DNA of 64,000 bases, from contig OZ037767.1 in assembly GCA_964035545.1 (NCBI GenBank), positions 5,145,680 through 5,209,679 of the forward strand, read 5' to 3'. The DNA comes from Bugula neritina (taxonomy: Eukaryota > Bryozoa > Gymnolaemata > Cheilostomatida > Bugulidae). Shown here in pieces: positions 27,495-41,131 of this stretch. Position numbers and translations under genes: made by a program. Each line of letters opens with the position of its first letter. The first letter of the stretch is position 1. Below the pieces are notes generated by a model. The model saw only the letters and a list, made by a program, of their open reading frames with translations. It was not told the origin of the DNA and did no database searches.

Positions 27495-30400
27495 ATGGCA
27501 GCTATTTCCAACGGAGAAAGTCGCTTGCCCACAGCCAAACAGGATTCTCTGGACGCCAATGGGTTTCCTATCATTGAACGAAGGAATACACACTCTGAAC
27601 TTCTGAATAATCATATGGATAGGGAAGGTGTTGAAGAAGATGCACACGAGGTTTCTACTTACTCCTCCATTCTACTTACTCCTCCATTCTACTTACTCCT
27701 CCATTCTACTTACTCCTCCATTCTACTTACTCTTCCATTCTACTTACTCTTCCATTTTACTTACTCCTCCATTCTACTTACTCCTCCATTCTACTTACTC
27801 TTCTATTCTACTTACTCCTCCATTCTACTTACTCCTCCATTTTACTTACTCTTCTATTCTACTTACTCCTCCATTCTACTTACTCCTCCATTCTACTTAC
27901 TCCTCCATTCTACTTACTCCTCCATTCTACTTACTCCTCCATTCTACTTACTCTTCCATTCTACTTACTCCTCCATTCTACTTACTCCTCCATTCTACTT
28001 ACTCCTCCATTCTACATACTCCTCTATTCTACTTACTACTCCATTCTACTTACTTCTCCATTCTACTTACTCCTCCATTCTACTTACTCCTCCATTCTAC
28101 TTACTCCTCCATTCTACTTACTCTTCCATTCTACTTACTCCTCCATTCTACTTACTCCTCCATTTTACTTACTCCTCCATTCTACTTACTCCTTTTTACT
28201 ACTTACTTCTTCCTCTTACTTACCCTAACCTTCTACTCACTCCTTTTGTTACTTACTCCTTTCTGCTAGTTTTACATGATTTCTATTACTCAGAGTCCTT
28301 AATTTAAAGGGTATGAGTGTGTGTGTCTGTGTGTGTCCGTATGTGTCCTGTGTGTGTGTCCGTGCGCGTGTGTGTGTGTCTGTGTGCGTGTGCGTGTGCA
28401 TGTGTGTTTACATACTTCTGGCATGTTCTAGCATGCATATTCTGATTCGAATGATCACTGTTTTCTGCCATTTTGCTCTTCAGCGACGTCGCAGCATAGT
28501 AGGGAAGGAGCAGCATGATAGACTAGCTGACATGTCCAATGCAGTCAGATGTATGCTAAAGAGCGTTGGAGAGAATCCTGATAGAGAGGGGCTACTCAAG
28601 ACCCCCGAGAGAGCTGCAAAGGCATTCATGTTCTTCACCAAAGGCTATGAAGACAGTATTTCTGGTATGGAAAGCTATTTATTTCTGTGAAATACTTTGC
28701 ATATTATGCAGTTAGCTCTGGTGAATGTAACGGTACAGATTGGTGATAGAATTCTATCAAATAGCTAGACGCTCTGTTTGCTATTTAATGGTTATGTTAT
28801 ACTCCTAGTCTCCTACCACCATATTTTCTACTTCCGCTTTGTGTGTTGCCCAACAATGAAAGCAGTTCTGTAGGATATGTTGGTATCATACATGTTGGTA
28901 TCGTATATGTTGGTATCATATATGTTGGTATCATATACCAACTTCACTAAGTACGAATCCTTAACTATATGACTGCATGGGTAAAATAGTACGCAAGATA
29001 TACGCACTATACACACTATATGCACATGATATTATATACATACTATACACACTATACACACAGTATACAAAAAAATATACTGCATAATATACACAGCTAG
29101 GATATACCCACAATATAATAGTCTTGATATACACAATGATACATGATGTATACAAACTATACACATAATATACACACTATAATACACACATGATATATAT
29201 AACACACTATACATATAATATATACACTATATACATGGTCTGTATAACACACTATACACATAATATACACGATATATACATGATAAGTACGTTGTAATAT
29301 ATACACTCAATAGGTTAAGATACAATCCCTAAGTTATTATTGATCCCCTTGAATGAAGATTGGTAATTAAACATAATATTATACACATACATAATAGTGT
29401 CCTCACCTTTCTCATTACTTGTAATATTATTTTAATCAATAGCGTGGTTGACAAGTTAAAAAATCAATATAATAATCAGCTAAGTCAGCAAGGTGAAAAC
29501 ATCAAGAGATGAGTAGGCTAAGCGACAGTAGGTGTACATGTTCTTTAAATACTAAATTTTAAGGTCACTCAAACAAATGTGTCTTTCGATGCTTGGCTTC
29601 TTACTTCATAAAGGTTTTCTTGTAATTAGCATTAACACTGCATTCTGATTTTAAAACGAGCACCATTTTGAAGCTACAATTTTGTGACAGGTTTCTATTT
29701 GCTAGACTGGATAATAACTTTAAGTACTGATTTCCTGATAGAGATTGGTATATAATAGTAACAGATATGATATTATATGGTAATCAATAATTAGTGTAAT
29801 TTATATTAAATGCAGTGAAGTTCAACTATATGTAATGATAGTAATATGTAAAACTCCAACTACACACTAGAGCCTTCAGTTTTACAGGTTTTACTTAAAA
29901 AAAGTATTCATAAATTATTTTGTATTATGTTAATTTCATAGGCACTAGGAGTTATAATATTTGGTTATCAATCATTCTAGTGGGTGTGGTGTAGAGAACT
30001 GTATTATAAACAGGCATTATAACCTGTACACCAACTGAAACCTGGAAAATGACACTAACTATAGTATTGCAATCCTCTAGCTAGCAGTCTTAAGCTCCTC
30101 ACCTATTAATATACATTCTATAAATATACATTCTATAAATATACTTCTATATTCTATTAATCTATTTTTACATGCTATCAATCTGCATTCTATCAATCTA
30201 TCTTTTACATTTACAACACACTCTTCCAATCTATTTCTACATTCTACCAAACTTCTTTCATGTTCTTTTAACCTATATCTATCAACCTTCTACATTCTAT
30301 CAATCTACGTCTACATTCTATCAATCTATGTCTGCTGTAGATGTGATCAACGGTGCTATATTCAGGGAGGACACTGATGAGATGGTGGTTGTGAAAAACA

Positions 30401-32317
30401 TTGAAATATTCTCATTATGTGAACATCATCTGGTACCATTTTATGGCAAAGTAGCTGTTGGGTATTTGCCTACACAAAAGGTCCTAGGGCTAAGTAAAAT
30501 TGCCAGGTCTGTTTGTTCGTTTGTTTGTATTGTCAACATTGTCATTTGCTTTACTTTAACAATGTTTAGCCAGCACTCTTCATGATTAGGATTTTGCAAA
30601 CAGATAGTGACTTACTGTTCATCTGTTTATAAAATTTCTTAAAAACAACTTTACCATTTCTATTTTTGTAGACTTATATTATTATTGTGTATGCATTAGA
30701 CAATATGCTTCGTGAAAGTTTTGGTCTAAATTTGCATCTAATTATATAATTATTTAGTGATATTGGTTTGTGAAGAAAAATTCAATTGCAGTATTATTTG
30801 TGCAATTTAATCTACAGTCTTTAAGTTGTTGAAAAACTATTAGCATTGCTGCTATGCTTACCCTTGAATGAGCTAATTATTTTTTAAAAATTTTCCATAT
30901 CAGATTTCGCTATAGAAAATTAGTTTTTCTAAATTATAAGCATTTCGAAAGTTTTGCCAAATTATCACTTCAACTCTGTACATGCAGTAAATACTATTGT
31001 TCATGTGTTAATTAGAATTAGAATATCTGATTAGCTTTCTGACATGTACAGAGATTGCACGTATGACATGCGAAGGGTATGGTGTAGGGTAGATGCAAAT
31101 ACTTATAATATAGAATTCCTGACACACTTCATTTATGCAGTATGTTCAAATATCCATATATATCTCAGCTATTCTCTCCAAATTGTTTGAGGGTTGTATG
31201 CTCAAACAGTCTTATTTTATGATAAATCTTGCGCTCATGCTGATAACGGTTTCATTGAGCTCCAAAGCGTGTGGTATTACAAAACTAATAATAATTGTAG
31301 CTGACTTTCATTCCATGTTATTCTTAGCTTCTGCAATACACTGCTTAATCACTGAGTTGGCATGGAAGTTTGTGCATGAGAGGTGGCCCCAGCTATAGCT
31401 TTTCAAAAATATAGTCAAAATTAGTAGTTGTTTCCTTTTGATTTCGAATGCTATCAATGAGACAACTCTTAATTAAACCATTCCCTCTGTTGATAGGCTA
31501 GTGGAAGTGTTTGCCAGACGTCTGCAAGTGCAGGAAAGGCTGACTAAGCAGATAGCTCATGCTATCACTGAGGCTGTCAATCCTTCAGGAGTGGGCGTGG
31601 TCATCGAGGCTCAGTAAGTTTTTTTAGACTCAACGTCTGCTTCCTCAGTGGTATTTGATGAGATCGTAAGTTGTAATCTGCCTTTATTAACATGATAGCT
31701 AAACTAGATACAGTTTTTTATCTTTCTGCTTTTGAATCTGTTTGCTTTAACTAAAGAGTTCCTTCGCTAGCACTTGTGTTTGATAATGGAGTTGTCTACT
31801 CGCAATATCAAATGAACACTAAATTCTGCAAAATTGAATATAAAGGAGAGGCAACTAGTGTAGCTTTCTGCAGTAACATTTCATTAAATTCTTTTATTTA
31901 ATATAGAAAGCTTATCTCTATAAGCAAGAAAAGTTTGTAATTGATAACAATTGCTTCTGTGATCTAGTGTTTAAGTGCTGGCTAGGGGTCATGGGTTCAA
32001 ATCCTAGCAAGGCCATTGGTGATGTCAAAAAAGCATATCAATCTACGACATATACACAGCTTTTAACTCATCTAATGCAACCATCAAAAGGTTTCAAAAG
32101 AATTGAAACTTTAAATAAGTGTCAGTTTCATCATGTCTGCCATAAACACAGGTAATAGCCAATCAAAAGCATTGTTGCTATTTGCTGCAGGCACATGTGT
32201 ATGATGATGAGAGGTGTGCAGAAATCATCTAGTAAGACCATCACAAGCACCATGCTGGGGGTGTTTAGAGATGACCCCAAAACGAGAGAGGAATTCCTTA
32301 CATTCACAAAATCTTAG
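27495..32317 (+). CDS. GCH1: GTP cyclohydrolase I
   Basis: Converts GTP to 7,8-dihydroneopterin triphosphate, the first and rate-limiting step of tetrahydrobiopterin synthesis; a cytosolic homodecamer in known members. Five coding exons: 27495-27650, 28484-28664, 30341-30506, 31497-31613 and 32191-32317 (TAG), phase-consistent, 248 residues (human 250). The zinc ligands are present: Cys139 and His142 in [10 protein letters not shown] and Cys210 in HMCMMMRG. Other family blocks are [49 protein letters not shown] and the C-terminus [16 protein letters not shown]. The first exon encodes the variable N-terminus; the ATG context is good (catcATGG). The exon 1 donor is weak (GAG|gtttct) and runs straight into a minisatellite. 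Identification is secure; exon 1 is less certain than the rest. Confidence 0.96.
27652..28265. repeat. 17-bp minisatellite, about 31 copies, in GCH1 intron 1
   Basis: The unit ACTTACTCCTCCATTCT repeats with few substitutions from 27652 to about 28195 and then decays. It starts immediately after the exon 1 splice donor. The unit has no stop codon in any forward frame, which explains the long Pro-Phe-Tyr-Leu-Ser open frames seen here. On the minus strand each unit contains GTAAGT, a perfect 5'-splice-site core. Confidence 0.95.
28314..28410. repeat. GT-rich (TG)n microsatellite in GCH1 intron 1
   Basis: An interrupted run of gtgtgt with tc and cg interruptions just downstream of the 17-bp minisatellite, about 70 bases before exon 2. 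Confidence 0.85.
28868..29300. repeat. TATGTTGGTATCATA repeats followed by tatacac-type AT-rich minisatellite
   Basis: Four copies of a 16-17 bp unit around atgttggtatcata (about 28876-28940) are followed by several hundred bases of degenerate ctatacacataatatacac repeats (about 28985-29300), all in GCH1 intron 2. Confidence 0.75.
30110..30335. repeat. Pyrimidine-rich TCTACATTCTATCAATCTA repeat ending at the GCH1 exon 3 acceptor
   Basis: Degenerate copies of tctacattctatcaatcta, about 19 bp, fill the last 230 bases of intron 2 up to the acceptor ctgctgtag. The repeat therefore supplies the polypyrimidine tract of exon 3. Confidence 0.7.
31964..32013 (+). mobile_element. tRNA-like SINE fragment in GCH1 intron 4
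   Basis: Contains an exact pol III B-box GGTTCAAATCC (31994-32004) about 30 bases after a weak A-box-like tgatctagtg. The stems do not form a proper tRNA. It may be a diverged member of the same family as 17255-17325 and 48024-48092. Confidence 0.4.
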
Positions 32318-32406
32318 ACTAATCGGTGACAATTAGGAATCGTCACACCAACTATTACAGCGTAAGAGGTGGTTTCTTAGCATCAAATTGGCAGCTAAAT
32401 TACTTG

Positions 32407-32412
32407 AATAAA
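32407..32412 (+). terminator. Candidate poly(A) signal AATAAA of GCH1
   Basis: First AATAAA after the GCH1 stop codon, 90 bases downstream; a second lies near 32454. Only the hexamer is visible. Confidence 0.4.
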
Positions 32413-35400
32413 TTTTCCACAGCTCAGTATTAATGCAGCAATGTTTTTAATCAAATAAAAAGTGCTGATCTGGCTGTGATGGAGAAAATAACATGGTGAA
32501 ATTGTGGCAGTCATTTCTCTTTCATAGTATAACATGTAGTACTAACTAGTAGTATAAATTTATCTTACTTTTTTTGTTGTCAAATTTTGGATGAAGCTGC
32601 TTTATCAAGTATTGCTTGTATTTTGTGCTGGTAACTTTTAAAGTGAATATTGTGCTTTTTGGTGTGACCAATGGTTTTGTTACACTTGCTAGCCAATTTA
32701 GCAATATTGTGCATTTTTTAGACAAAGTCTCCCATTTAAGTATATATGAATATATGTTGTTTATAAGTCTTTATTATATTGTAGTAGTTCATTTGTCTTT
32801 CAATAATCATACGGAAAAGTGTTGGTAATAGTTTGCAGTATATCTTAGGAGTTATTTACTCTTATACTGAAATGCTTTTTTTTATTGTGGTCAACAGCAT
32901 ATGGTCAAGTTTTTATATTTTCGAAGTTGCTCTATATATAATATGCAATGCATGCACATAATACCGTTGCTTTATTCAATGCATATATCTGTAAATGGTC
33001 TAGTCTGTTTTATGTTTTACCGTTTTAAGATTTTAAATGTTTAAAAATAAAATGTTAAAACATTTTCCTTGCTGTTCATTACAAGTCACTGCTGTCATAT
33101 ATTTTAAGGAACAAGTTGTTTTTATGTCAACATGCATGCATATTGCTTTAAAATCTAATCAGATTAGGTGATGGGTATTGTCTTACAATACAGCATAGTC
33201 ATAGTCATGGGGTGCATTTCTGTTTTTCAACCTGTTGTATGGTTCCACTGGTTATTCAGAACCAGCATTTTATTATAAGGTCAACCTGTAAGTATCATAT
33301 ATACAGATGTTTACGATATTTGATTAAATGTATTGGCAATATGACTTAATGTGTATTAATTCAAAACATACTAATATTTGAAACAAGTCAAAGAAAATAG
33401 ATCAATTGTAAGACATTATTGCTAAAATTCATGTCATTGAAAACCCAAGTTGTGTAATCTGTAAACCATGCTGTAGGTCAAGATCAATTTACTATAAATA
33501 GATAACAATCTAAAGTCAAATTACCTAAGATTCGTAAAAGCTGCATAATAACTAACTGCATGCATAAAAAGTTCACCTGTAGAGAAGAAAAAGGAATTCT
33601 TTCAGCCATGAGTGCATATTCTTATGTTATGGAAATATAGTGTATACTTAATATTTGGTATATAGTGATTACACGGATAGTATTATTGTGTGCAAACTAG
33701 AAAATCTCTATAAGTCAAATATCTTGCTGAAATGATAACCTTTTAAATATTTTCTGCCAGTTGAAACTTGAGTTATATTGATAGTATATTTTGTTTCAAA
33801 CTTTGGAATATTTTAAAATTATGGCTATGCCCTCTGCAATTTCTGTTTTTCAAAACTCAATAAAAAAAAACCTTCTGCATAACTATGTTAAGAGAAATTT
33901 GCTAAATTGAGATTATTCTACTACTTTGATAAAAAAACAATGCACACCAATCAGTAATGATAGAATGCAAAACTTTTTACTATTTCAGGGCTTGCTTCTT
34001 GAGTTAAGTTACTGAAATGGTGAAGATCAACATATCTGTATAGCATGAACAGACAAAAAGATTATAGACTATATCTCTTGACAAAATAGAATAAAAAATT
34101 TGTGGACTCTCTAACAGACCTCCTACATTTCAAAAATGGTCAAAGAATAAATAGAATTGCAACTAATAAGTTAGTTTTAATTCAGGGGTGGCAACTAATA
34201 GATTAGTTTAAAATGCTACTTTCATACAGGAACTTGAGCCTTGAGAAAGTGACTGTGTTTTAAATGAGTTATTGTATATAAACTCTATAGAATAAACTAT
34301 ATGAAGAAATATTATTATAGTCATAGTTCCAACTTAGTCCTCAGATATGTAGAACGACCCAATAGCTTTGGTTACAGTATCTCTGACCGAGGCTATATAC
34401 TTTGTGGCTGGAAAATTTGCACTTTTTATACGTCTATTACTTGTTTTATAAATAGATTTCACCTTTTAGTCTGAGTTTTGCCTGCATGTTACTACATGTT
34501 TTGATATGCCTACTCAAAACACTATGTAACAGTATGAATGCAAGTGTAAATACTTTTAGCATATCTATTAAAACTGACAACCTGAGATAGGAATAACAAA
34601 CAATATTGACTATATCTGATTACTTAGAGATCTTTTATAGAATGCATCACGTGCTAGCAGCTTCAGTAAATTTCGTCTTATTAAGTTACATTCTATAGCA
34701 ATAAAATTTCAAAACATGGAAATATTTATAACAATGGTGGAATTTATATTATCATTTATGTCATGTCAGTGGTTATGGAATGTGTATGCACATTGCACAT
34801 GTACCGTGATTCATAAAATATACCCTTTAAATACATTATATTCTTTCCCTGCTCACTTAGACTGAAATACAATATAATTGTTTACTCAGCATTAAAGTTC
34901 ATAAGTGTGATGTACCAGGATGCATGGTTACTTATCAACATTTGGTTGTTACTTTTTGGGAAGTTTTTCAGTGTTTTGACTCGAACACCTGTGCCTTCAT
35001 TAAAAAAAAAGTTGTAAGCCATGTTTTAGACCACACTGCTATAATTGTGGTGGCTACATGATTGATATTCTATATAATATGAGAGTTGTGCCCCTGATTA
35101 GTTCATGAGCTGTTCTCTTCCACAGGCACCAAATAGTTATGATTGTTATTCAAATGATTTGGTGGAATCGTCAAAAACTTAAGCCTGGAACTCTTATTTT
35201 CTGATAATCTTGCAATCCATGTAATTCATAAGAGAACCCAGATTTAAATTCAGCGGTAACCATTTAAATATAATATATTATATTTAAATGTAACACTTAT
35301 TAAAACTTAGAGATGACAAGTGAGCTCTATCACTTTGATCTCTGTTTCTGAAAGTTACCAAATCATACAAATTATAAATAGTCTTATGTTGTAGAACTCT

Positions 35401-36644
35401 TTATTGCTCTAGAAATATGTTATTTAAGCCCTGCATTTGCTTGTTGGAGTTGATGTACACTAGATTATATTCCGAAATAAACAAGTTCATGTAACATTTG
35501 AACAACAATTTTTAATCTAGAATCAGGATGCCGAAAGGACTGCTCAAAAAAACTAATAAGTAGTCTGAATTATTTTAAAAAATATCAAATTTAAATTTTG
35601 TGAAAAATTCATTAAGTTGTGGTTTCACAAAGCAAAGCTAATTGGCTATTGTATCATTTGTAGATTATGCTGTCTGAGCACGTGCAACACACTAAGCACT
35701 AAGTTGTATGTTTTGATGAAGTTGGACAGATGGTATGTTGTTTACCTGCAGCTATATTTATCTTGTGATATGCTACTTCCAACTCACACAAGGAAAGAAG
35801 AGGAAGAAAATAAGCAGATACAGTTTCAGTCTAAAAACCAGCAACTCGAAAATAATATTTCTACTTAAAAAACGTTGAACTCTAAGCTTACTGTAGAATA
35901 ACTTAATTTACAACTTAATTGCCTCATAAAATAGGAGAGTCAGAATAACACTGGAGATGAGAATTTTTTTAATTTGAAATCAACAATTTTTTCTTACTGC
36001 ATAAACATGGAATACAAGATGGCGCAGTGACTGTGTGGGCATATAGAAGAGTATTGTTCTTTAACTTGACACTATTTGGACAATATAATTGACTTACAAT
36101 TACATTTGCAAGGTCAAACAACTTTTCAGGTGTCTTCATTAATCCCATGCAGCTTCTTAACTATTGTGGTTTACAAAGTGTCTACATTTTAAGGTTCAGC
36201 AAAAGTTCAGCACAAAGCTTAGAACCTTTCTTTGCGGATGGCTGGTCAGCGTAACTCACCCTCAAACTTTGAATGCTCAAAGCATACAACTTGGGCTACA
36301 AAATACTGCCAAAAAACCAGGCAATATGTCTTGAATAGTATATGTGCCAAGTCTCAAACAGTTTCAGTGAGATAATTATAGCTGATCAACTTCAGGTTTT
36401 TATAATATGTTAACCAGACATTTCATGGAACATATTATCTTATAAAATACTTTAAATATTTCTTCCCATTCACATATTATTAGACTTAAGTTCGCTGCCA
36501 ACTTATGCTCTCATACTTTGCCTGGTCTTGTTTGATCTTATTCAGAGTTTAGTTGTTGATTTGGATTGGATAGAACAATAGACAAAGTTCACAAAGTTTT
36601 TTTGCAAATTTTAGTTGCAAACAAACAAACTGGCAACAGCAACC

Positions 36645-37184
36645 TATACACACATACATATGCATACACACACACACACATACATACATACACACATACT
36701 TACACACATACACACATACACACATACGCACATATGCACATACGCACATACGCACATACGCACATACACACATACATACATACATACATACATACATACA
36801 TGCATACATACATACATGCATACATACATACATGCATACATACATACATGCATACATGCATACATGCATACATACATACATGCATACATACATACATGCA
36901 TACATACATACATACATGCATACATACATACATACATACATACATACATACATACATACATACATACATACATACATACATACATACATACATACATACA
37001 TACATACATACATACATACATACATACATACATACATACATACATACATGCATACATACATACATACATACATACATACATACATACATACATACATACA
37101 TACATACATACATACCTACATACATACATACATACATACATACATACATACATACATGCATACATACATACATACATACATATA

Positions 37185-37218
<34 letters not shown>

Positions 37219-37241
37219 CATACATACATACATACATACAT
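36645..37241. repeat. TACA/CATA tetranucleotide microsatellite, about 600 bp
   Basis: Starts as a (CA)n run mixed with catacaca and passes into long pure tracts of TACA with occasional TGCA interruptions. The unit has no stop codon in any frame on either strand, so it produces spurious open frames of His-Thr-Tyr-Ile and Met-Tyr-Val-Cys repeats on both strands. Confidence 0.97.
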
Positions 37242-40019
37242 GCAAGAGTTATTTGAGCCCTCTGGCTTGAGTTTCCACACCTTTTGAATGTGCTTTAGAA
37301 GAAACATAAGTTTTTTTATAGTGAAGGTGTGGGCCATGGTACTCTGTTCTGTGCTTGATGAGAGGACAAACCCTGAAAGACCTGCTGTATGTATGTTGTA
37401 AGAAACAAATAAAATGTTCATTGTTTTTAATTGAATTGCTAGCCCGTAAAGATATTACATTTTAAAAAAATCCCACACATATTGTTACGCCATAGGGTTA
37501 TTTGCAGTATGTTTGTACGTATGTAAAAAAATTTATACATAGCAAAAGTGTTGACCAATTGTTGGTCAAAGGAACTTTGCTCTATTAATGTAACTAGATT
37601 ATAACTATTGTTATTGCAGCTACCTGTTATTATGTAATCTATCTGCACTGATTTGCCTAAACTTTTTCCCTCTAACTAAGTTACTTTGACTTGTCTGAAA
37701 AGTTCAGTGTTTGAATAGAAAGTTGTCAACAGGAACTATAATATAACATTGTAGCTCTTTACGAACCATAGGATATTCAAAAGCATAATTTGCACCTTCA
37801 TTGCCTTAATTGAATGGAGATTATACTGTTTACATTAGATGAATCACTTAGACATATTTGGGGTGAGTGTAATTGAATAAAGAAGTTTTTGAATGCATTT
37901 GTCCACTCAATATGATATTATTGTTCATGAGTTTACAGGTTTTTAGCCCCAATTCATCCTACCATTGAATACCAGTCAGATATATGTGCACATGTGACCA
38001 ACAGTGGGGGAAGAAAACTCACGTGACGTGCCAAGTAGTTGATCTAATTATGGTTAAGAGTAAATATTTTTAATAATGAACTCTGAATGACCAGCCCCAG
38101 TTGTTCAACTGGCACTAATGAGAAACACCTAGCAGTCCATTGTCAACATTCTTAATTTTTCAGCTACCCTCAGCTGGTGCACATATGTCTCGCAGGCTAT
38201 TTTATCAGTTGGAATCTTTTATTTTCAGCTTGCGTATTATGAAATGCTGCCTTCAAAAGTGCACATATAGGCATCAAGGAAATAATTGATATAAGCAGTT
38301 GTAAGTTTTATTAAATTCATGCATTTGCCTAAAACAGAAAGATGCTTTGTTTCTTTCTAAAAAAGTAAAACAAATTTATGATCAGTTTATTTACATTATA
38401 TAAGTTATGTTGGTATTCTTTGAATTTTTTTTGCGAAGTTGACTTTTACATCATCAATTGTGACATAATTAATAATTAATTTAAATATAGCAGAACGTCA
38501 TTGCAGCATCAACTTAGAATGCACTTTGCTCTGCAAGGCGTGGCATGGCAAGAACAAACCAATTTTTATCAAAGTAAATCTTAAGCGTAGGAAATTAAAT
38601 TAAATATTTGCGAAATGAAATCACCAACCTGCTGGCCTCTCACCTTTTCACCACATCTTTCATGTGAAAGGTATAGCCTCGATCTCATAGAGTTGCCAGT
38701 ATAATATTTATAAACAGTAATTTTCATCATCTGGAATGCGTGAAACATAAGCTATGCTCTACATTATCAAGTTTGCAGATGATTTTCTTATCTGTTTACT
38801 TCATCGTATTTTAGCTCTTAGTTTATGCAAACACAGTCTTATCATGGCCTAAGTTTCACCTTTATGTTTACACTTTAATGATGAGAAAAATTGTGATGCT
38901 TTACAGAAGGCCTTAGCTTAAGTTCTGATGAGCCCAGACTAGGTTGGATATCTGCCTACCCCCACACGCCTGGAGCTATTAGTCTAGCCATCGGCGTACA
39001 ATACTTTTTTTGACAATTGCCTTTTAGTACAGTGCATGAGTCTAAGTTTTAAAGCAGTTTGTTTGTTAAGTACGTTTATTGTTTCACTGTATAATAAACG
39101 TTCATTAGTGAGAGAAACAATGGTAGATCATCAGCTACCTAATGAAAAAATTAGTATAAAAGTAAAAACTGTCTATTAACCAATTGATTATTATTTTAAC
39201 AGCTTTGAAGGCTTAAATTTTTCTATTCACAGCAGCATGGAAATAGATAAAAGGTTTGAATGGAAAAATTAGTAATGGTGTACAAGACAGCTCAACGTGC
39301 ATAACAGGGATAAAGGTTTATGACATGTAGAAGTGTACAACGCAGGTAAAATTGCTTACTGTTGTGGAAAAAACAATATGTTTGTCCTGGAATCAAGTTT
39401 TCATAATATCCAAAGAAAAAAATCCAAAGTAGGTAGTACTTACGAAATAAAAAGCTGTCTATAGTTTTAGATTTCTCAAGTGTCAAACAAATTTAGACTA
39501 AAAAGTTTGCTGAAATTAAAACTGTCTTAAAATTTATTGCAACAGATTCTTGAGTTCGCAGTGAGGCCGACATGTAACTCAGTAGCTCAATAAAATAATA
39601 TAGAGATGTATTTGTGAGTTTTCAACGCATAAAATAACAGATGCTGCAATTGAAATTATTTGTTTCCAATTCATAAGTTGAGAAGTTTATTTGTAGCAAT
39701 AATTGAAAACAAAAAAATATGTTTACTAACTTCATTTAACTGCGCTCACTTTTTTAACCTGAAATAAATGAATAAATAGATTATAAACAAATAAATGAAT
39801 AAATGAATGAATAAGTGGTCACCCAGTGACCCTATTATGTAATACTTGAGTTTTCATAATAGAAGAATTATGTGAAATAAAGGCTATGAACTTCAGTTGG
39901 CCTGTAGTATTTAATCAAAAACAGAAGAATTACAATCAATCCAGTTCTTCATTTCCTTATTTATAAAATTGATAAAAGCAACTAAGAAAATAAATAGATA
40001 GCAAAGTGAAAGCAAAAAT

Positions 40020-40230
40020 TTTTTTTTAATATAATTATTATAATTAACATAAAATATATTTATATATATAATACAAAATAAATTATACTATATATTATAA
40101 TATATACCATATATTGTATTGAAATGCATGCATACATTATATAATATAATATAGGTAACGTAATATAATACATATCGCAAGATATATTATATAGCATAGT
40201 ATATATTATAATATATCACAATATATAGGC
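40020..40230. repeat. AT-rich palindromic tract
   Basis: Nearly pure A/T with many self-complementary tatata and atatat segments (for example tatattataatatataccat). No terminal repeats or unit length could be defined. Confidence 0.6.
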
Positions 40231-41040
40231 CTATGTATATAATAGTATTTGTTTACTAGAGTGAAACTGATTGGATGCAGGTTACGAGAATCCATATGCT
40301 GACCTTATGTGATCATCAAGCATATTAATTATATCAACAAATTACTGTATTTATAATCACATAAAATTATGTTTACTTCTTCATATCACCTTTTGAATAT
40401 TTAGGGCTTCTGTTGAATATTGGAAAATATAGAAAATATTATTGTTGATCTAAAATGAGGTGCTGTTGAAAACAGCAAATTATAAATTATGCATAAACTG
40501 GACAGTTCCATTTCTTTAAGAATCTCATCAATAAAAATATTTTTCAACTTCCCCTAACTATAAGCTTCAGAAGATCAACACTACAGGTACAAAATAAAAA
40601 CAACAATATATTGATCAATGGCAGATTTATCAACAAGGTTGAAAATCAATACATTCTGACATACCAACAGGTAAAGCAATAATAACATTCTATTCATTCC
40701 GCATATTGTTTTACCTGTTTATTATATTATTGACTATTTGATGTAAAACACTATGAAACTATGTTGTAGTTACCTGCTCGTGGCACACTCTAATCAAAAA
40801 CTATCAGAGCTGATATACTTTTTCAATACCCTACTTATGATATCGAAAGCTACTTTTTTAAAAATCTTATTGAAATATATTATAATTTTTGAGAGTAAAA
40901 AGATGCATGTATTTCTATGCATGTATTTCTATGCATGCAATGGACGGCATATAATATAATATATAGAGATGATCATATATATTATAGGGTAAATCTACTA
41001 AAGTGCCTCTACTATTAGTATATTATTATTATCATTATTA

Positions 41041-41043
41041 TAT

Positions 41044-41103
<60 letters not shown>

Positions 41104-41131
41104 TATATATATCATATATATATCATATATA
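41041..41131. repeat. (TA)n microsatellite with TCATATATATA tail
   Basis: About 55 bases of pure TA are followed by three copies of tcatatatata. The tract is fully self-complementary and could extrude a cruciform. Confidence 0.9.

Noticed and set aside
27628-28269. Second long plus-strand open frame over the 17-bp minisatellite
   Set aside because: The unit lacks stops in every forward frame, so length is not evidence; the real GCH1 exon 1 ends at 27650.
31135-31398. 87-codon plus-strand frame in GCH1 intron 3
   Set aside because: Hydrophobic AT-rich composition, no similarity, lies inside an intron.
36549-37287. Long overlapping open frames on both strands (HTYI and MYVC repeats)
   Set aside because: All come from a stop-free TACA tetranucleotide; no gene structure or non-repeat coding content.
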